A DNA stretch of 64,000 bases from Saussurea involucrata (GCA_033807775.1 CM066315.1:3476501-3540500), one strand, 5' to 3'. Counted from the stretch's first letter, positions 23,401 through 33,298 are shown. The notes: a model not told the origin generated them from the letters alone. Program-made: numbers and translations.

Positions 23401-24172
23401 CACCACACACTATGATGCCGCAAGAAATGTAGATGTGATCAGGGGTTTCATTTACTCGATTTGAGTATTGATGAAGATGGGATCACAAAATGGATAAAGG
23501 AAAAAATGGTATACATAAATGGAAACAGATCATTTAAATTTAACCAACTAAAACAGAAACCACACATGATAATCTTCATGGAACACTTAATGAGCACACC
23601 TTGCGATCGAGTTTTTGGCAAAGTTCATTGGATGAAGCTAACTCCACTTCCAATTCCATTCTCTTTCTACAAAATTCTTCATCACGTTGCTTCTGTTTCT
23701 AAATTCAAAATACCGATAACGTAAAATAGGGTTTACAATTAATTTCTACGTTCACACAGAGCTCCAATTTGACTGCAATCTTTAAGTGAGACATGAAAAT
23801 TGTTCCCCAGCTGCATTAAACTTTCAGCAAGTACTAAAGATTAAGCAACGTTGGCTTACATCCGCAAGAATCACAAATCAAATTTGCATCACAAAGCACT
23901 AGATTTTACACCAAAAATCAAACAGAAGCTCGTCGTGTGGAACGAGAGTAATTTGATGTTCAATTTATAAGAACCTGAACATAATCGTGAAGTTGATCGG
24001 AAGAATCGCGTTCTTTTTCCTGAAAATTATCAATAATGTTCTGATGACTAATCACTAATCAATCTAAGAACATGACAGGATGGAAGGTGATTGAGATTAC
24101 TCTGAGTTCACGAACTTCCGTGATTAGGGTTTGCAGCTGGAGCTTGAATGTTGATAGTTTGATCAGCTCCAT
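11492..24172 (-). CDS. Uncharacterised plant coiled-coil protein gene (copy 1)
   Basis: I do not recognise a named family. Exons read on the minus strand: 24101-24172 (MELIKLSTFKLQLQTLITEVRELR), 23975-24019, 23600-23698, 22948-23058, 22357-22531, 22170-22226, about 21890-22040, about 21760-21815, about 21595-21672, 21424-21497, 20667-20724, 12354-12433, 11933-12016 and 11492-11560 (ends QAGTS, stop). Most residues form long charged coiled-coil heptads; the last exons are Pro/Ala/Asn-rich and probably disordered. Phases agree from exon 1 to 6 and again at 21424-20724, but I could not reconcile the 21.7-22.0 kb exons or the join across the retrotransposon, so a small exon may be missed or damaged. 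Two donors are GC (22356 and 12353). A gypsy element fills one intron and a Harbinger element sits just upstream. Confidence 0.68.
12068..12269. mobile_element. Tourist-like MITE in the coiled-coil gene (copy 1)
   Basis: The 202-bp element has ends GGGACTGTTTAC and, on the reverse of the right end, GGGACCGTTTAC, with TTA duplications at 12065-12067 and 12270-12272. It lies in the intron between the 11933-12016 and 12354-12433 exons. The copy-2 equivalent is at 39223-39424. Confidence 0.8.
12675..14180 (+). repeat. 5' LTR of the gypsy-derived element (copy 1)
   Basis: This 1,506-bp LTR has a TATA box GTATAAAAGG at 12771-12780 and a downstream A/G-rich leader. It contains two tandem arrays. 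One is about seven units of 17-18 bp built on TGTTGTCCGGATAAG (about 13265-13398). The other is about six units of roughly 35 bp, TGATGTATATGGGGGG followed by a CCCATACGTAATG-like part, ending with a long G run (13587-13812). The copy-2 equivalent is 39830-41335. Confidence 0.92.
14181..18952 (+). other. Internal region of the gypsy-derived element (copy 1)
   Basis: The PBS is at 14183-14194. The rest is non-coding, and frames on both strands are short. A G homopolymer of about 26 bases at 15769-15794 is about 30 in copy 2. Two isolated copies of the LTR G-tract motif (ATGGGGGGTGTGTCCCATAT) occur inside the interior at about 16549-16569 and 16742-16763, hinting that LTR-type sequence was incorporated internally. 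I see no recognisable gag or RT remnant. Confidence 0.75.
18703..18909 (+). pseudogene. Gypsy pol C-terminal (chromodomain-type) remnant (copy 1)
   Basis: One frame reads SDVTIPLEDVSVDEKLMYKE followed by EPIEVVDSKV, the linker that precedes the C-terminal domain in chromovirus-type gypsy polyproteins. After a frame change near 18795-18815 a second frame reads REVRLVKVQ, a stop, then RYPKGREATWEVGLDMMFRYPHLF. This matches the family pattern VKVxW...GxEATWE...YPxLF. The conserved Trp position is a TAG stop. The region therefore has at least one frameshift and one nonsense change. It identifies the parent as Ty3/gypsy. The copy-2 equivalent starts at 45859. Confidence 0.85.
18953..20564 (+). repeat. 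3' LTR of the gypsy-derived element (copy 1)
   Basis: The 1,612-bp LTR has the same ends and layout as the 5' LTR. The TGTTGTCCGGATAAG array is longer, with about eleven units (about 19550-19745). The G-tract array has about seven units (about 19933-20186) and ends in a run of about 19 G. The copy-2 LTR is 46109-47711, with a shorter G run. Confidence 0.92.
20790..21286. mobile_element. hAT-type MITE (copy 1)
   Basis: The 497-bp non-coding element has perfect 8-bp target duplications CTACTAGA at 20782-20789 and 21287-21294. Its right end reads TAGGGGTGGCAATGGGT on the reverse strand, a typical hAT terminus, and its left end reads TAGGGCAGCAGA, less well preserved. Subterminal regions carry many GGGTTGGGTTGA and CAACCC motifs. 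It lies in an intron of the coiled-coil gene. The copy-2 equivalent is 47937-48433. Confidence 0.9.
23230..23348. repeat. Near-perfect long inverted repeat in an intron (copy 1)
   Basis: Arms of roughly 55 bp (AGGTTCATACGTGAATCATT... and ...AATGATTCACATATGAACCT) fold back on a loop of only a few bases near 23284. The right arm carries a small extra bulge. It lies between the 22948-23058 and 23600-23698 exons of the coiled-coil gene. It could be a foldback MITE or a source of small RNAs. The copy-2 equivalent is 50377-50495. Confidence 0.85.
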
Positions 24173-24212
24173 TTTGCCGCCAAATTTTCCCCTGTAGTTC
24201 GGTCTCTTTTTT

Positions 24213-26087
24213 GGTACGGCCCGGGCGGGGTTGGCGGGCGGGATGGTATCCGGGGTTGGGATCCCGATCCATCCCGAAGGGTTTTTAAAAAAAAAATTTA
24301 ATTAAATTTTAAAAAATGTAACCGTTGAACGGCTCTTTGTAAAAAAAATTTATTTTTCTCATTTTAATTCCACTATATATTTAACCCTCAACCTCTTATT
24401 TCTCACATCTCTCAACCTCTTATTTCTCACACATCTCAACCTCTTATTTTTCACACCTCTCAAATTCTCTCAACCTCTTATTTCTCACACCTCTCAAACT
24501 CTCTCAAATTCTCTCAACCTCTATATTTTAAACAATATGGATTCGCCACAACCCGGTTCACCAACCGCATCATCATCATCCGTAGACACCGACGAGTTGT
24601 TGAATCTACAAAGGGAAATTTTTCGACATACTGCACAATCGCTGTATGGTAGCACCGCCTCATCGTCAACAAGAGAGAGGGCCGCAAACATTGAAAGAGG
24701 TCGAGTAACTGCAAACGAGCGGCTTATGCGGGACTACTTTGGCGTCAACCCGATTTATACACCGGATATGTTTAGGCGGCGGTTCAGGATGAGCAGACAA
24801 CTATTCGAACGAATAGTTGAAGATTTAGAAGTAGGGTATCCGTATTTTAGACTTCGGTTTGACGGGTTAGGCAAACAAGGTTTTTCTCCGATACAAAAGT
24901 GTACTTCCGCTATTCGGCAATTGGCGTATGGAGTAGCTGCTGACGCACTTGACGAGTACATCCGTATGGGAGAGAAAACGTCACAAGATTGTTTGTACAA
25001 ATTCTGCACATGTATTATTGAACTGTATGGTCAAAAATATTTACGCAAGCCTACTTTTATTGATATTCGGAAGTTGTACGCCGCGCATGAAGCTAAACAC
25101 GGATTTCCCGGCATGCTCGGCAGCATAGACTGTACTCATTGGGCGTGGGCAAATTGTCCGAATGCATGGCGAGGTCAATTCATGAGAGGTGATCATGAGC
25201 ACCCGACAATCATGCTAGAAGCAGTGGCCTCTCAAGATCTATGGATCTGGCACGCATACTTTGGTGTTGCCGGTTCCAACAACGACATCAATGTTCTCAA
25301 TCAGTCGCCCATCTTCAACGATGTATATGATGGAAAAGCACCCGAGTGCCCTTTTGAGGTGAATGGAGCCACCTACAAGCACGGATATTATCTAACGGAT
25401 GGGATATATCCGGAATGGGCTACTTTCGTAAAATCATTTACGTGCCCACAAGACCTTAAACGACAAAAGTTCAAGTCCGCGCAAGAATCCGCACGTAAAG
25501 ATGTTGAACGAGCTTTTGGCGTGCTTAAACAACGTTGGCATATACTTCATAACCCGGCACGCGGATGGGAACCGGCAATATTGAGAAACATTATGTACGC
25601 TTGTGTCATATTACACAATATGATACTCGAAGACGAAAACCATGCTATTTGTGGTGACGTGAAAAACGACTTTTTCACGAATGATATCGAAAGCCAAATC
25701 AGTGAGACACAACGCGCGGCAAATGTTCAAGAAGTCATAAACCGGGACACTCATAATAACCTTCGGTCGGATTTGGTCGAACATATTTGGCGTATCCAAG
25801 TTCCCAACAATGACGGCGAGTAGATTTTTAAATTTATTTTGTAATTTTTATTTTTAATGAATGATATGAATTTTAATTTTTATTATTTATCTTATTTTTA
25901 TTTTGTTAAATAATTAAATGTATAAATAAAAGAATTAAAATAAATGAGGTGGCAAAAGGGTTTGAGGGAATGGGGTACGGGTGTTTAGGGATTGTTATGG
26001 ATTGAGTGAGGGATGAGAGAAAAGCTGATGTGGCGCTGATGTGGATTGGAATATTTGAAAGATTCCCTCCATGGGGTACGGATGGCC
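24213..26087 (+). mobile_element. PIF/Harbinger element with intact transposase, left end lost (copy 1)
   Basis: The right terminal sequence, read in reverse, is GGCCATCCGTACCCCATGG (ends at 26087). In copy 2 the left end is GTCCATCCGTACCCACAGCG starting at 51388. Copy 1 lacks 54 bp at about 24214 that include this left terminal repeat. The transposase 5' leader contains several CCTCTTATTTCTCACAC-type repeats (24390-24515). No clean 3-bp target duplication was found. The element lies 40-70 bp upstream of the coiled-coil gene's ATG (24172), head to head. Confidence 0.85.
24537..25823 (+). CDS. PIF/Harbinger (ALP1-like) DDE transposase (copy 1)
   Basis: An uninterrupted, intron-less frame of 428 residues starts at an ATG following a pyrimidine-rich leader. 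Residues 1-60 are Ser-rich and low complexity. A helical region (60-185) with a RRRFRMSRQLFERIV helix probably binds DNA. The nuclease core contains D198 (GSIDCTHW), D250 (GSNNDINVL) and E324 (DVERAFGVLKQRW), matching the DDE triad of PIF/Harbinger transposases (Pfam 'Plant transposon protein'). A ILRNIMYACVILHNMILEDE segment follows, then an acidic tail. All expected motifs are present, so the enzyme could be functional, although its own element has lost one end here. PIF transposases normally need a Myb-like partner (ORF1), which is absent from this element. It could also be a domesticated relative, but the surrounding terminal repeats argue for a transposon. Confidence 0.95.
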   Translation: MDSPQPGSPTASSSSVDTDELLNLQREIFRHTAQSLYGSTASSSTRERAANIERGRVTANERLMRDYFGVNPIYTPDMFRRRFRMSRQLFERIVEDLEVGYPYFRLRFDGLGKQGFSPIQKCTSAIRQLAYGVAADALDEYIRMGEKTSQDCLYKFCTCIIELYGQKYLRKPTFIDIRKLYAAHEAKHGFPGMLGSIDCTHWAWANCPNAWRGQFMRGDHEHPTIMLEAVASQDLWIWHAYFGVAGSNNDINVLNQSPIFNDVYDGKAPECPFEVNGATYKHGYYLTDGIYPEWATFVKSFTCPQDLKRQKFKSAQESARKDVERAFGVLKQRWHILHNPARGWEPAILRNIMYACVILHNMILEDENHAICGDVKNDFFTNDIESQISETQRAANVQEVINRDTHNNLRSDLVEHIWRIQVPNNDGE

Positions 26088-26211
26088 TCGACATCACCTC
26101 CATTTTCCCCGTTCTAACTTTCATCAAGTTTACAATTTGACCACTAAACTTGGTTTTCTTTTAATTTGCACACCGTAACTTATCAAAGATTAGTATAAGT
26201 TATAGATATAA

Positions 26212-26451
26212 GAGTAAAGTTCAGTTTTCGTCCCTGATGTTTATACTTTTCAACGGTTTTCGTCCCTAAAGTTTATTTTCTCACTTTAACCCCTCACGTT
26301 TGACAGTTCGTAACAGATTTCGTCCCTCGGCTTAACGGTCGTTAACTTTTTCTGTTAACTCCAATTTAATGAAGGGTATTTCAGTCATTTTGCCTTCTAT
26401 CTTAATTTTCTTGTTTTTAAATAAAACATCAAAGTTTAGGGACATGTTGTG

Positions 26452-26502
<51 letters not shown>

Positions 26503-27423
26503 TATCTCTGACCACATCTCCCCGCCGGACCTGCCATGAAAATACATCTCCGACCGAGAAACCATCGTCAAGGACCACAAGGAACCAAGAACCCAGCCGG
26601 CCATCTCCACCCACAGGCTGCCTCATCTCATATCCCTCATCCCATCTCCCTTGCTCGATCCTACAAGCTGCCTACATTGTTCTTCCCCAACTTTCCTTGT
26701 GGGCCTAATCACAAGATGACAAAACACACAGGACCATATATCCGGCCTAAAAACACGGGGCAAACCACAGTGAGATCGAGAGCCAGAGAAGAGAGAGAGA
26801 GAGAGAGAAGAGAGACAGAGAGATCGAGAGTTTGTAGATGCAGCCATTGTTGCTGGTGGTTCCGACGAGGTTGGAGAAGAAACCAAAACATGGATTTCTG
26901 AAACTGGGTTTGGTCCGATTCATGAGGTCGTCTTGGGGTCTTCCATAGAATTTGGGTTTATTTGGTTGAGTTTTGGTGTTAGGGTTTGGTTTTTAGGTTG
27001 ATTTATGTTGAGTTTTGATTTGAGTTCCAAATGGTTTTAAATTGGGGTTCTAAGGTTCATGGAGTAGTTCCATATTTGACAGAGAGATGCAGAGAAAAAA
27101 GAGAGACAGAGAAGAAAGAGAGATCGTTTGATGAAGATGAAGGTGAAGATGAAGAAGTTACATTTCTGGTCCTCGTGGTTTTAATAAAAAAAATAGAGTG
27201 AATTACATTTTCGGTCCTTGTGGTTTTAATGACTGAGAAACAGGTAAATGACTAAAATACCCCTCATTAAATTGGACTTAACAGGAAAAAGTTAACGGAT
27301 GTTAGGTCGAGGGACGAAAATCGTTGAGAACTGTCAAACGTCAGGGTGTTTTGGCAAAAATGAACTTTAGGGACGAAAACGTTGAAATCAACAAACGTTA
27401 AGGACCAAAAGTGAACTTTACTC
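26212..27423. mobile_element. MULE with 9-bp target duplication, non-coding or Pack type (copy 1)
   Basis: A perfect 9-bp duplication TAGATATAA at 26203-26211 and 27424-27432 flanks a 1,212-bp element. The ends are long inverted repeats of about 200 bp starting GAGTAAAGTTCA and rich in 'GTCCCT' and 'GGGACGAAAA' motifs. The interior has a TA microsatellite (about 26456-26499), a GA tract (about 26790-26825) and a short open stretch (26536-26901) I do not recognise. There is no transposase. The 9-bp duplication and long inverted repeats indicate a Mutator-like element. The copy-2 equivalent is 53413-54620. Confidence 0.88.
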
Positions 27424-27699
27424 TAGATATAATATTATTTTGAGTAAATTACATATTTGGTCCCTGTGGTTTGGTACATATTACGATGAAGGTCCCTAAA
27501 CCCTAAAATTCATGGATGGGGTCCCTTATCTACGCTTTTCTCACGACTGGGTCCCTGAACCTAACTGTCGTTAAAACCCTTCGTTAAGTCATGGGCATTT
27601 TGGTCAATTTACTTATATATACTTTTTTATTTTCTATTAATAATGTAAAAGTATTAATATTATATAAAATATAATATATTTTCACTTGATTAGACTCGA

Positions 27700-27901
27700 C
27701 TTTCACTTGATTTTCATGCCTCTTTTGCTTTATTCGGCCTTCTGCCGTCATCCAGTAGCGGCATCTTATGATATCCGTTTGTATTCTGCTCCAAAAAGGT
27801 ATTTTGTCAAGAGCAGAAGACGCTTGCTTCGTTAGAACATCGGCCTCGATCAACTCCTGAAATCTTGATGTCCCCTTCAGACAACGTAATGTTTTTCTTG
27901 C
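27700..27901 (-). pseudogene. Exon-like captured host fragment inside the MULE (copy 1)
   Basis: On the minus strand an acceptor-like ...CGGGCAG precedes a protein-like segment including ARKTLRCLKGTSRFQELIEA and DKIPFWSRIQTDIIR, which then runs into AT-rich DNA. The composition looks like a real exon rather than chance, but I cannot assign a parent gene. The copy-2 equivalent ends at 55098 and differs by one residue (Cys versus Arg at IIRCRYW/IIRRRYW). Confidence 0.5.
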
Positions 27902-28601
27902 CTGCCCGAAACATAATTTAGAAAACGAAAACCACAATCTATCCGTAAAAATATAACAAATCGTATAAGAGTGTAAAGCCCGTGTCCCGGTACGTTTATT
28001 ACGTAATTTTAATTATTTAAAATGTTCACCTTTATTTGTTTTTTTGGTTAGTAGTTTGATGTTAATAAGGACCAAAATGCTGACAGTTGTGAGTTATTTG
28101 TAGTTGTGAGTGTTTTGGGTTAGTCTAGGGGCCAGTTGTGTATTTTTCCTCAAAGTCTTTGCATGGGGCTCGGCCCATGAAAGAAACCGAACCCCCTCTC
28201 TTATCTCCTCCCTTCGTGATCACGACAACCACACAAGAAATACCTAAACCCTAATCGCTTTCCCCTTGTGCATGTGTGTGTTAAGCCGTGAAGAGAGAGA
28301 GAAGGACGAAGAGAGAGAAAGCTGCCGGAGGTCGCCGGTGTCTTCGCCACAGGTCCGACCGGCGAGAGAGAAGGGGGAGTTGCGTGGGTGCGATCGCAAG
28401 GGGGAAGTATCCGGCCGTTCAAGGTAAGTCTCGTTCCTTTTATGTTGTTCCCTTTTACCGTCGGTTTCCTTCCGATTCAGCCACGACGCGGCAGCCTTGG
28501 CCGCCGCCGACCTGGCCGCCGTGGACCACCAGGGAGGTGGTGGCGTAGGGTGGTTCTGTGCAGCTGTGTGTGTGTGTGGGTGTGCTTCGGCGATAGGGTA
28601 G

Positions 28602-31189
28602 TGTAACATCCCGAATTTTGTTATATTATTTTGAGAATTACAAGTTTTAACTTGGGGTTAAATTTGTAATTGTTTAAAAGTAGTGGTTGAAGTAAATTTC
28701 TCAATTTGAGGGTTGTAGTGTCTTTTCTTGAAAGTTGGAGGTTTAATTTGGATATGGCCTTATGACTCATGAGTTGTTAGTGAGGTGTCATTAAGATAGC
28801 CATATTACCTAATATGTGTGTCTTATGTGCTTGGTGTGTGATTTGGTTTTGAGAAAAGAGAGCCGTGAGAGAGATAGAAGAAAACGAGAAAGAGAAGGAA
28901 GAAAGACTTGCTGGGAATTTTATCTATTTTGTTGTGGGTTTGAAGAATCAAAAAGTAAGCATTTCATTTTAATTCTTCATCTTAGTAGTAAAAGCATTTT
29001 TAGAAGAATTTGTTGGGTTTTGGGTAATTTGTGATGTTAATGAGAATCTGAGTTTTAGGATATGTTAAGATAAGTGTATAAAACATATCTGCAAAATATC
29101 ATAAACATTCATGGCTTAAAACTAAAGATTTCTGGGTTTTTACGTTTTTAGTTGGTTGAGACTTGCTTGAAGGTCAGTTGGTTGAGACTTGCTTGAAGGT
29201 CAGTTGGTTGAGACTTGGAATAGTGAATAGTGTTGAAGTCTCAGTAGTGGATTGAGACTTGGAATAGTGAATAGTGTTGAAGTCTCAGTAGTGGATTGAG
29301 ACTTGGAATAGTGAATAGTGTTGAAGTCTCAGTAGTGGATTGAGACTTGGAATAGTGAATAGTGTTGAAGTCTCGGTAGTGGATTGAGACTTGGAATAGT
29401 GAATAGTGTCGAAGTCTCAACAATGGGTTGCGACTTTAGACGAGGACTTTGGATTATTTAAGATTCTTAGCCTTTAAGAAATACTTGTATTTTTAATTGT
29501 TCCAGATTCGGTAAGATTGGAATGAAAGATCGCATTTCTCGAGAAAAGCTAAGAAGGAAATTCGATAACCAATCGAGGTGAGTTTATTCAACTCTCTTTA
29601 AAATTCAGTAATTAATCTTGAATTAGATGCTTTATATATATGCATGAATATGTTTTATGTGGATTGGATTAAATTAGAGATAAGCCAAGAGGGCGATTAA
29701 AAGTTGTGTTATGTGGATTTCCATGCTAAAACTTCTAAGATGAGTTATCTATGAAGTTGATGAACTAGTATTTATTATTAATCTTGCATGCTAAGTTTGA
29801 TTATCTACTACATGAAATTACTATGTGGTTATGAACTCTAAATATGATTTGAAGCTTTATTGAGATAAACTATAAAGATCCATCCATGAGTTCAAAGATA
29901 TAGATTAACGACTGATATATATTAACTCTCGTGTTAAATTACTATGAGGGGATAGTTAAGAAGTTGATGAACAGGAATTATTCATATTCCTTATAATGAG
30001 CAGGATTATCTGTTATATGCAATATGTTAGATGATTATGAATTCTAAATGTGATTGAGAAGCCAAATTGAGACATATTATAAAGGCCTATCTATGAGTTC
30101 GAAAATATAAATAACTATTGAGATGGTAATCATCATATCAGATTTCAGAGAAGGGGTAATAAAGAGATTGAGATATGGAGTAATAATATTCTTTATTTTA
30201 TATATAGAATATGTTCAGAGAAATGATACATTCTATGCTGGACGCATATAGTAGTATCGATTGTATTATATTATGTGATTATGTGCTTTTACTAAAATAG
30301 GCATCCGGTCACCGAGGGCACTTGGGTACGGTATAATGGGAACCGGTTACTCGCCATAGACCAAAGGGGTGTAATTTTAGTAATTGGGTGAACCTCGAAC
30401 CATCGTGAGTCCCGATTGAGTATCGCGATATTATAATCCCATTGGGACCATTGATGCAGAGGTGGAATGTGGAATAGACAGATTTTGATTTGTAATTCCC
30501 ATTTCGATTTATGGAAGATCAGAGATTTCCATTGTTTCGGGAAGATCGGAGATTTCCCTGTGATGAGAGGAAGATTAGAGATGGGCATAAAGTAATTTGT
30601 AATCTCTACTTCCTGATTAAGAAATAGGCAGGTTTTGACTTGTAATTTCTTGTGTGTGATTATTGATTGTGAACCTGGAATGATTCAGAGTTAACTCTTA
30701 TGTTGTTGTTGCGATTAAATGAGTTAGTCGTAGGAAATTGGGAGTGGGGTAGATTCCCCGATTTGGAAAGGAGTTGTCGTACGGTAAGATGGGTGAGAAC
30801 AAGTTTGAGTTATCTGTTCATGTTTTAATTATTAAATTTTATTTTGATTTGAGTATTCTCACTAGGCGAAAGCCTAATGTTTCAAGTTGAATCTTCTTAC
30901 CAGGTACAAGCTCCGGGAAGTAGCGGGAACGAGAGAATAGAACTTTTGGAGAGATTCAGGCTTAGAGATAACAAAGGATCTAGTTATTCTTTGAAATCTT
31001 TGGGACAGTTGTTTAGATAACTCGATTAATCTGATTGTTATGAGGTGATTAGATTAATAAGTTATTTAAGTAATGTCAGTTGTATATAAAAACCTTACAT
31101 TTGATCCTCAGGTTATATAAGTTTGAAAGTTTTGATCATAACTGGTGGAAATTTCAAGGTTTAAATTGACTCTGTTTCAGGGTGTTTCA
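28602..31189 (+). mobile_element. Solo LTR B nested in LTR A (copy 1)
   Basis: The 2,588-bp sequence starts TGTAACATCCC and ends GGGTGTTTCA, flanked by perfect 5-bp duplications GGTAG at 28597-28601 and 31190-31194. There is no internal retroelement region, so it is a solo LTR left by LTR-LTR recombination. It contains a 44-bp minisatellite at 29207-29427. The copy-2 equivalent is 55799-58386. Confidence 0.93.
29207..29427. repeat. 44-bp minisatellite in solo LTR B (copy 1)
   Basis: About five tandem units of 44 bp are built on TTGAGACTTGGAATAGTGAA and GTGTTGAAGTCTCAGTAG. Each unit carries GAGACTT and its complement AAGTCTC about 20 bp apart, so every unit can form a small hairpin. A partial run of a second motif (TTGGTTGAGACTTGCTTGAA) precedes it at 29150-29206. 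The copy-2 equivalent is 56404-56624. Confidence 0.92.
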
Positions 31190-32906
31190 GGTAGGATCGA
31201 GGGGTCTCGTGTGTTTGTGTTCGAAAAAGCTATCGCCGGTCGTCGCCGCCGCCGGCGACCACCGCTGCCGGAGGTGGCAGTGGGTGGCGCCTGCGGCCCA
31301 AAACCTAAAACCCCCTCGTTGGAACCCTAAGGCTGCCGGAGTCGAGCACTAACCGCCTAATCTTTTTTTCAAAAAAAAAATCACCGGTTATCTTTTTATG
31401 TAAATTCTTAGTGTGCCGTCCAGTTTTCGTGTGATCGTAACTTTTCGGTCGTAACTCCGTTTGAGCCGAAACTGGCGCCCACGGTTCAAGTTCAGGGTCG
31501 AGCACGTTTTCCGTGTTTTGGCGAAAAACTGGTTCGGTCTCTAACTGGGCGAAAAAGTGGTCGCAAGTTCGGTGATTCGTCATTTTATGTGTAAAACTCT
31601 GGAATCTGCCACTGTTTTGTGTAGACCATAACTTTCGGCTCGTAACTCGTTTTGAGGTGAAATTGGTGCCCAAAGTTCCCAAATCGAGTTGGGAAGGTTT
31701 TTCGTGTTTTGCCGAAAGTCTGATTAAGCCCGTAGCTAGGCTGTATTGGGCTGTTTGTGCAGGCTGGACCGAAAACTGACAGTTTTGGTAATCGTTCGTA
31801 TTTAATTCATAATAAATTGTAGAAAAATCGTTAGGAGGCGTATTATATGTCCTTGGAACCCTAACTCAGAGGACTTTCTGGTCACGAAATAATATTGGGA
31901 ATTTTCTGAGTTTTAAGGGGGTCGAAACGGGTCCCGAACAGACCTGTTTTGTGAGAACAGAAATTAGTTTTAGTGACGGTTTAAGCGTGTGTCGTGTCAT
32001 AGGGTCCGGGTCTCGTATTGACACGTTTTAACATGCGTTTAGGTGCTGGAAAGTGACTGTAATTGTGAAGCTTGATTTGTGTTGATTAAGCTAGGCGCGC
32101 ATTTGAGGTGAGTTCTCTCACTATATCTAATATTAGTTGTTTTATCATTGCTGCAATACGTGTGTGGTAGCTTAATGTGATTGTGTTGTGGAACTAGATA
32201 GTGGGGTGTCTAGTTGATACTATGTTGCCATGTTAACTCGGTGGGACCGAGGGTCCTTTCCTGGAGATGCAACTAAATCGGTGCATATCCAGATCGATCT
32301 CAATGTAATTTTCTCCCTAAATCAATGACATTTTATAATTGGACTTTAGTGACTATCATCATAGCTATGAAAAACAATTTGTAAGTAGTGTTTTTGGTAT
32401 CCCGTGGACCAAAACTTACTAGAAAACACATAAACTCACTTGGTAGAAGTCATGCTGTGGACGTGAAAGCACAGGTTTTCCGTTGTAAGCATGCATAAGC
32501 TTCCTTTCTGGTGCATTCAACTGAAGATCGTCTATATTTACAACATGTCCCAATATCTTCAACCTTTCTCGACATGGTACAAGTGTATCTACAGGAAAAC
32601 CTTTGACCTTTTCTAGTTCATCATCAAGTATCCTCTGTTACAAAATAATTAAATAAATAAGTTGATATACATGCAGTAATTATGTTTTTAGCAATGATGA
32701 ATGCATCAAACACTTACTCTCATGTTAACTTGAAATTGAGAAGATAGTTCCTTTGAGTAACCATCAGAAAGTTTAAAGTACAACACGAAACTTATTCCTT
32801 CTCCATCAATTTCCCCTCTGAAAAAAGCAGCAGGATACAATGGAATCTGTAGACCGTTAAAAGATATGCGAGTCCTTAATCTGTTTCTGGTTATAAATGA
32901 AATATA

Positions 32907-33298
32907 TGTGAGAATATTTGAAACCCCATCAGATTATTCTCCAAAAGAGCCCTTGAGGAGAGAAGGTCCGGGGTTGTCCCAAAGTGTTGAGAGGGGGGCT
33001 AGAGAGGGGTAGAGATTACCCCAGAGTGTAGAGTTACTAGAGTGATAGACCTTGGCTCTGATACCATGTGAGAATATGTGGAAACTCCATCAGATTACTC
33101 TCCAAAAGAGCCCTTGAGGAGAAAGGGGGGCTGTCCCAAAGCGTTGACAGGGGGCTAGAGATTGCCCCCGCTGATAATCATGTGAGAAAATGTGGAACCC
33201 CATTATATTACTCTCCAAAAAAACCTTGAATGGAGAAGAGGGTTCCAACATATATCGAAGAGAAAGGATCCAAGTCTAGATGACGTGGGACTCCAACA
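32907..33298 (-). mobile_element. TRIM-like element cluster (copy 2)
   Basis: Duplicate of 5751-6142; no differences noticed. Confidence 0.7.

Larger units (their letters stand above)
5101..32256. repeat. Large tandem duplication, copy 1
   Basis: These 27,156 bp recur almost base for base in 32257-59453. The offset is 27,156 at the left and 27,197 at the right; the changes come from homopolymer lengths (C run near 10301, G runs near 13786, 15769 and 20167), a 54-bp absence at about 24214, and TA/GA microsatellites. Only about a dozen single-base differences were noticed, for example near 10088, 13080, 14025, 14329, 16622, 26561, 27767, 30816 and 32010. The unit starts inside exon 8 of the DUF1336 gene and ends inside solo LTR A. 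Confidence 0.97.
27442..32256. mobile_element. MULE left part, cut by the duplication junction (copy 1)
   Basis: The target duplication TATTATTTT (27433-27441) and left inverted repeat GAGTAAATTACATATTTGG (27442-about 27620) are present. The right end is missing because copy 1 stops at 32256. Inside are an exon-like captured fragment and solo LTR A with nested solo LTR B. The complete version is 54639-60704. Confidence 0.9.
27972..32256 (+). mobile_element. Solo LTR A, truncated at the junction (copy 1)
   Basis: It starts TGTAAAGCCCGTGTCCC after the duplication AAGAG (27967-27971). It is interrupted by solo LTR B at 28602-31189 and cut at 32256 by the duplication breakpoint. A 5'-leader-like part with GAGAGAGA and a GT donor-like AAGGTAAGTC lies at about 28280-28430. 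The complete LTR is in copy 2 (55169-59947). Confidence 0.88.

Noticed and set aside
26536..26901. 121-aa ORF within the MULE, extended to 155 aa in copy 2 (53731-54198)
   Set aside because: The extension arises only from a GA microsatellite length change, and the sequence has no recognised domain. It may include captured DNA but is not supported as a gene.
28201..28609. ORFs in the GA/CCG-rich leader of LTR A
   Set aside because: They come from low-complexity GAGA and GCC sequence within an LTR; no domain, and similar frames occur on both strands.
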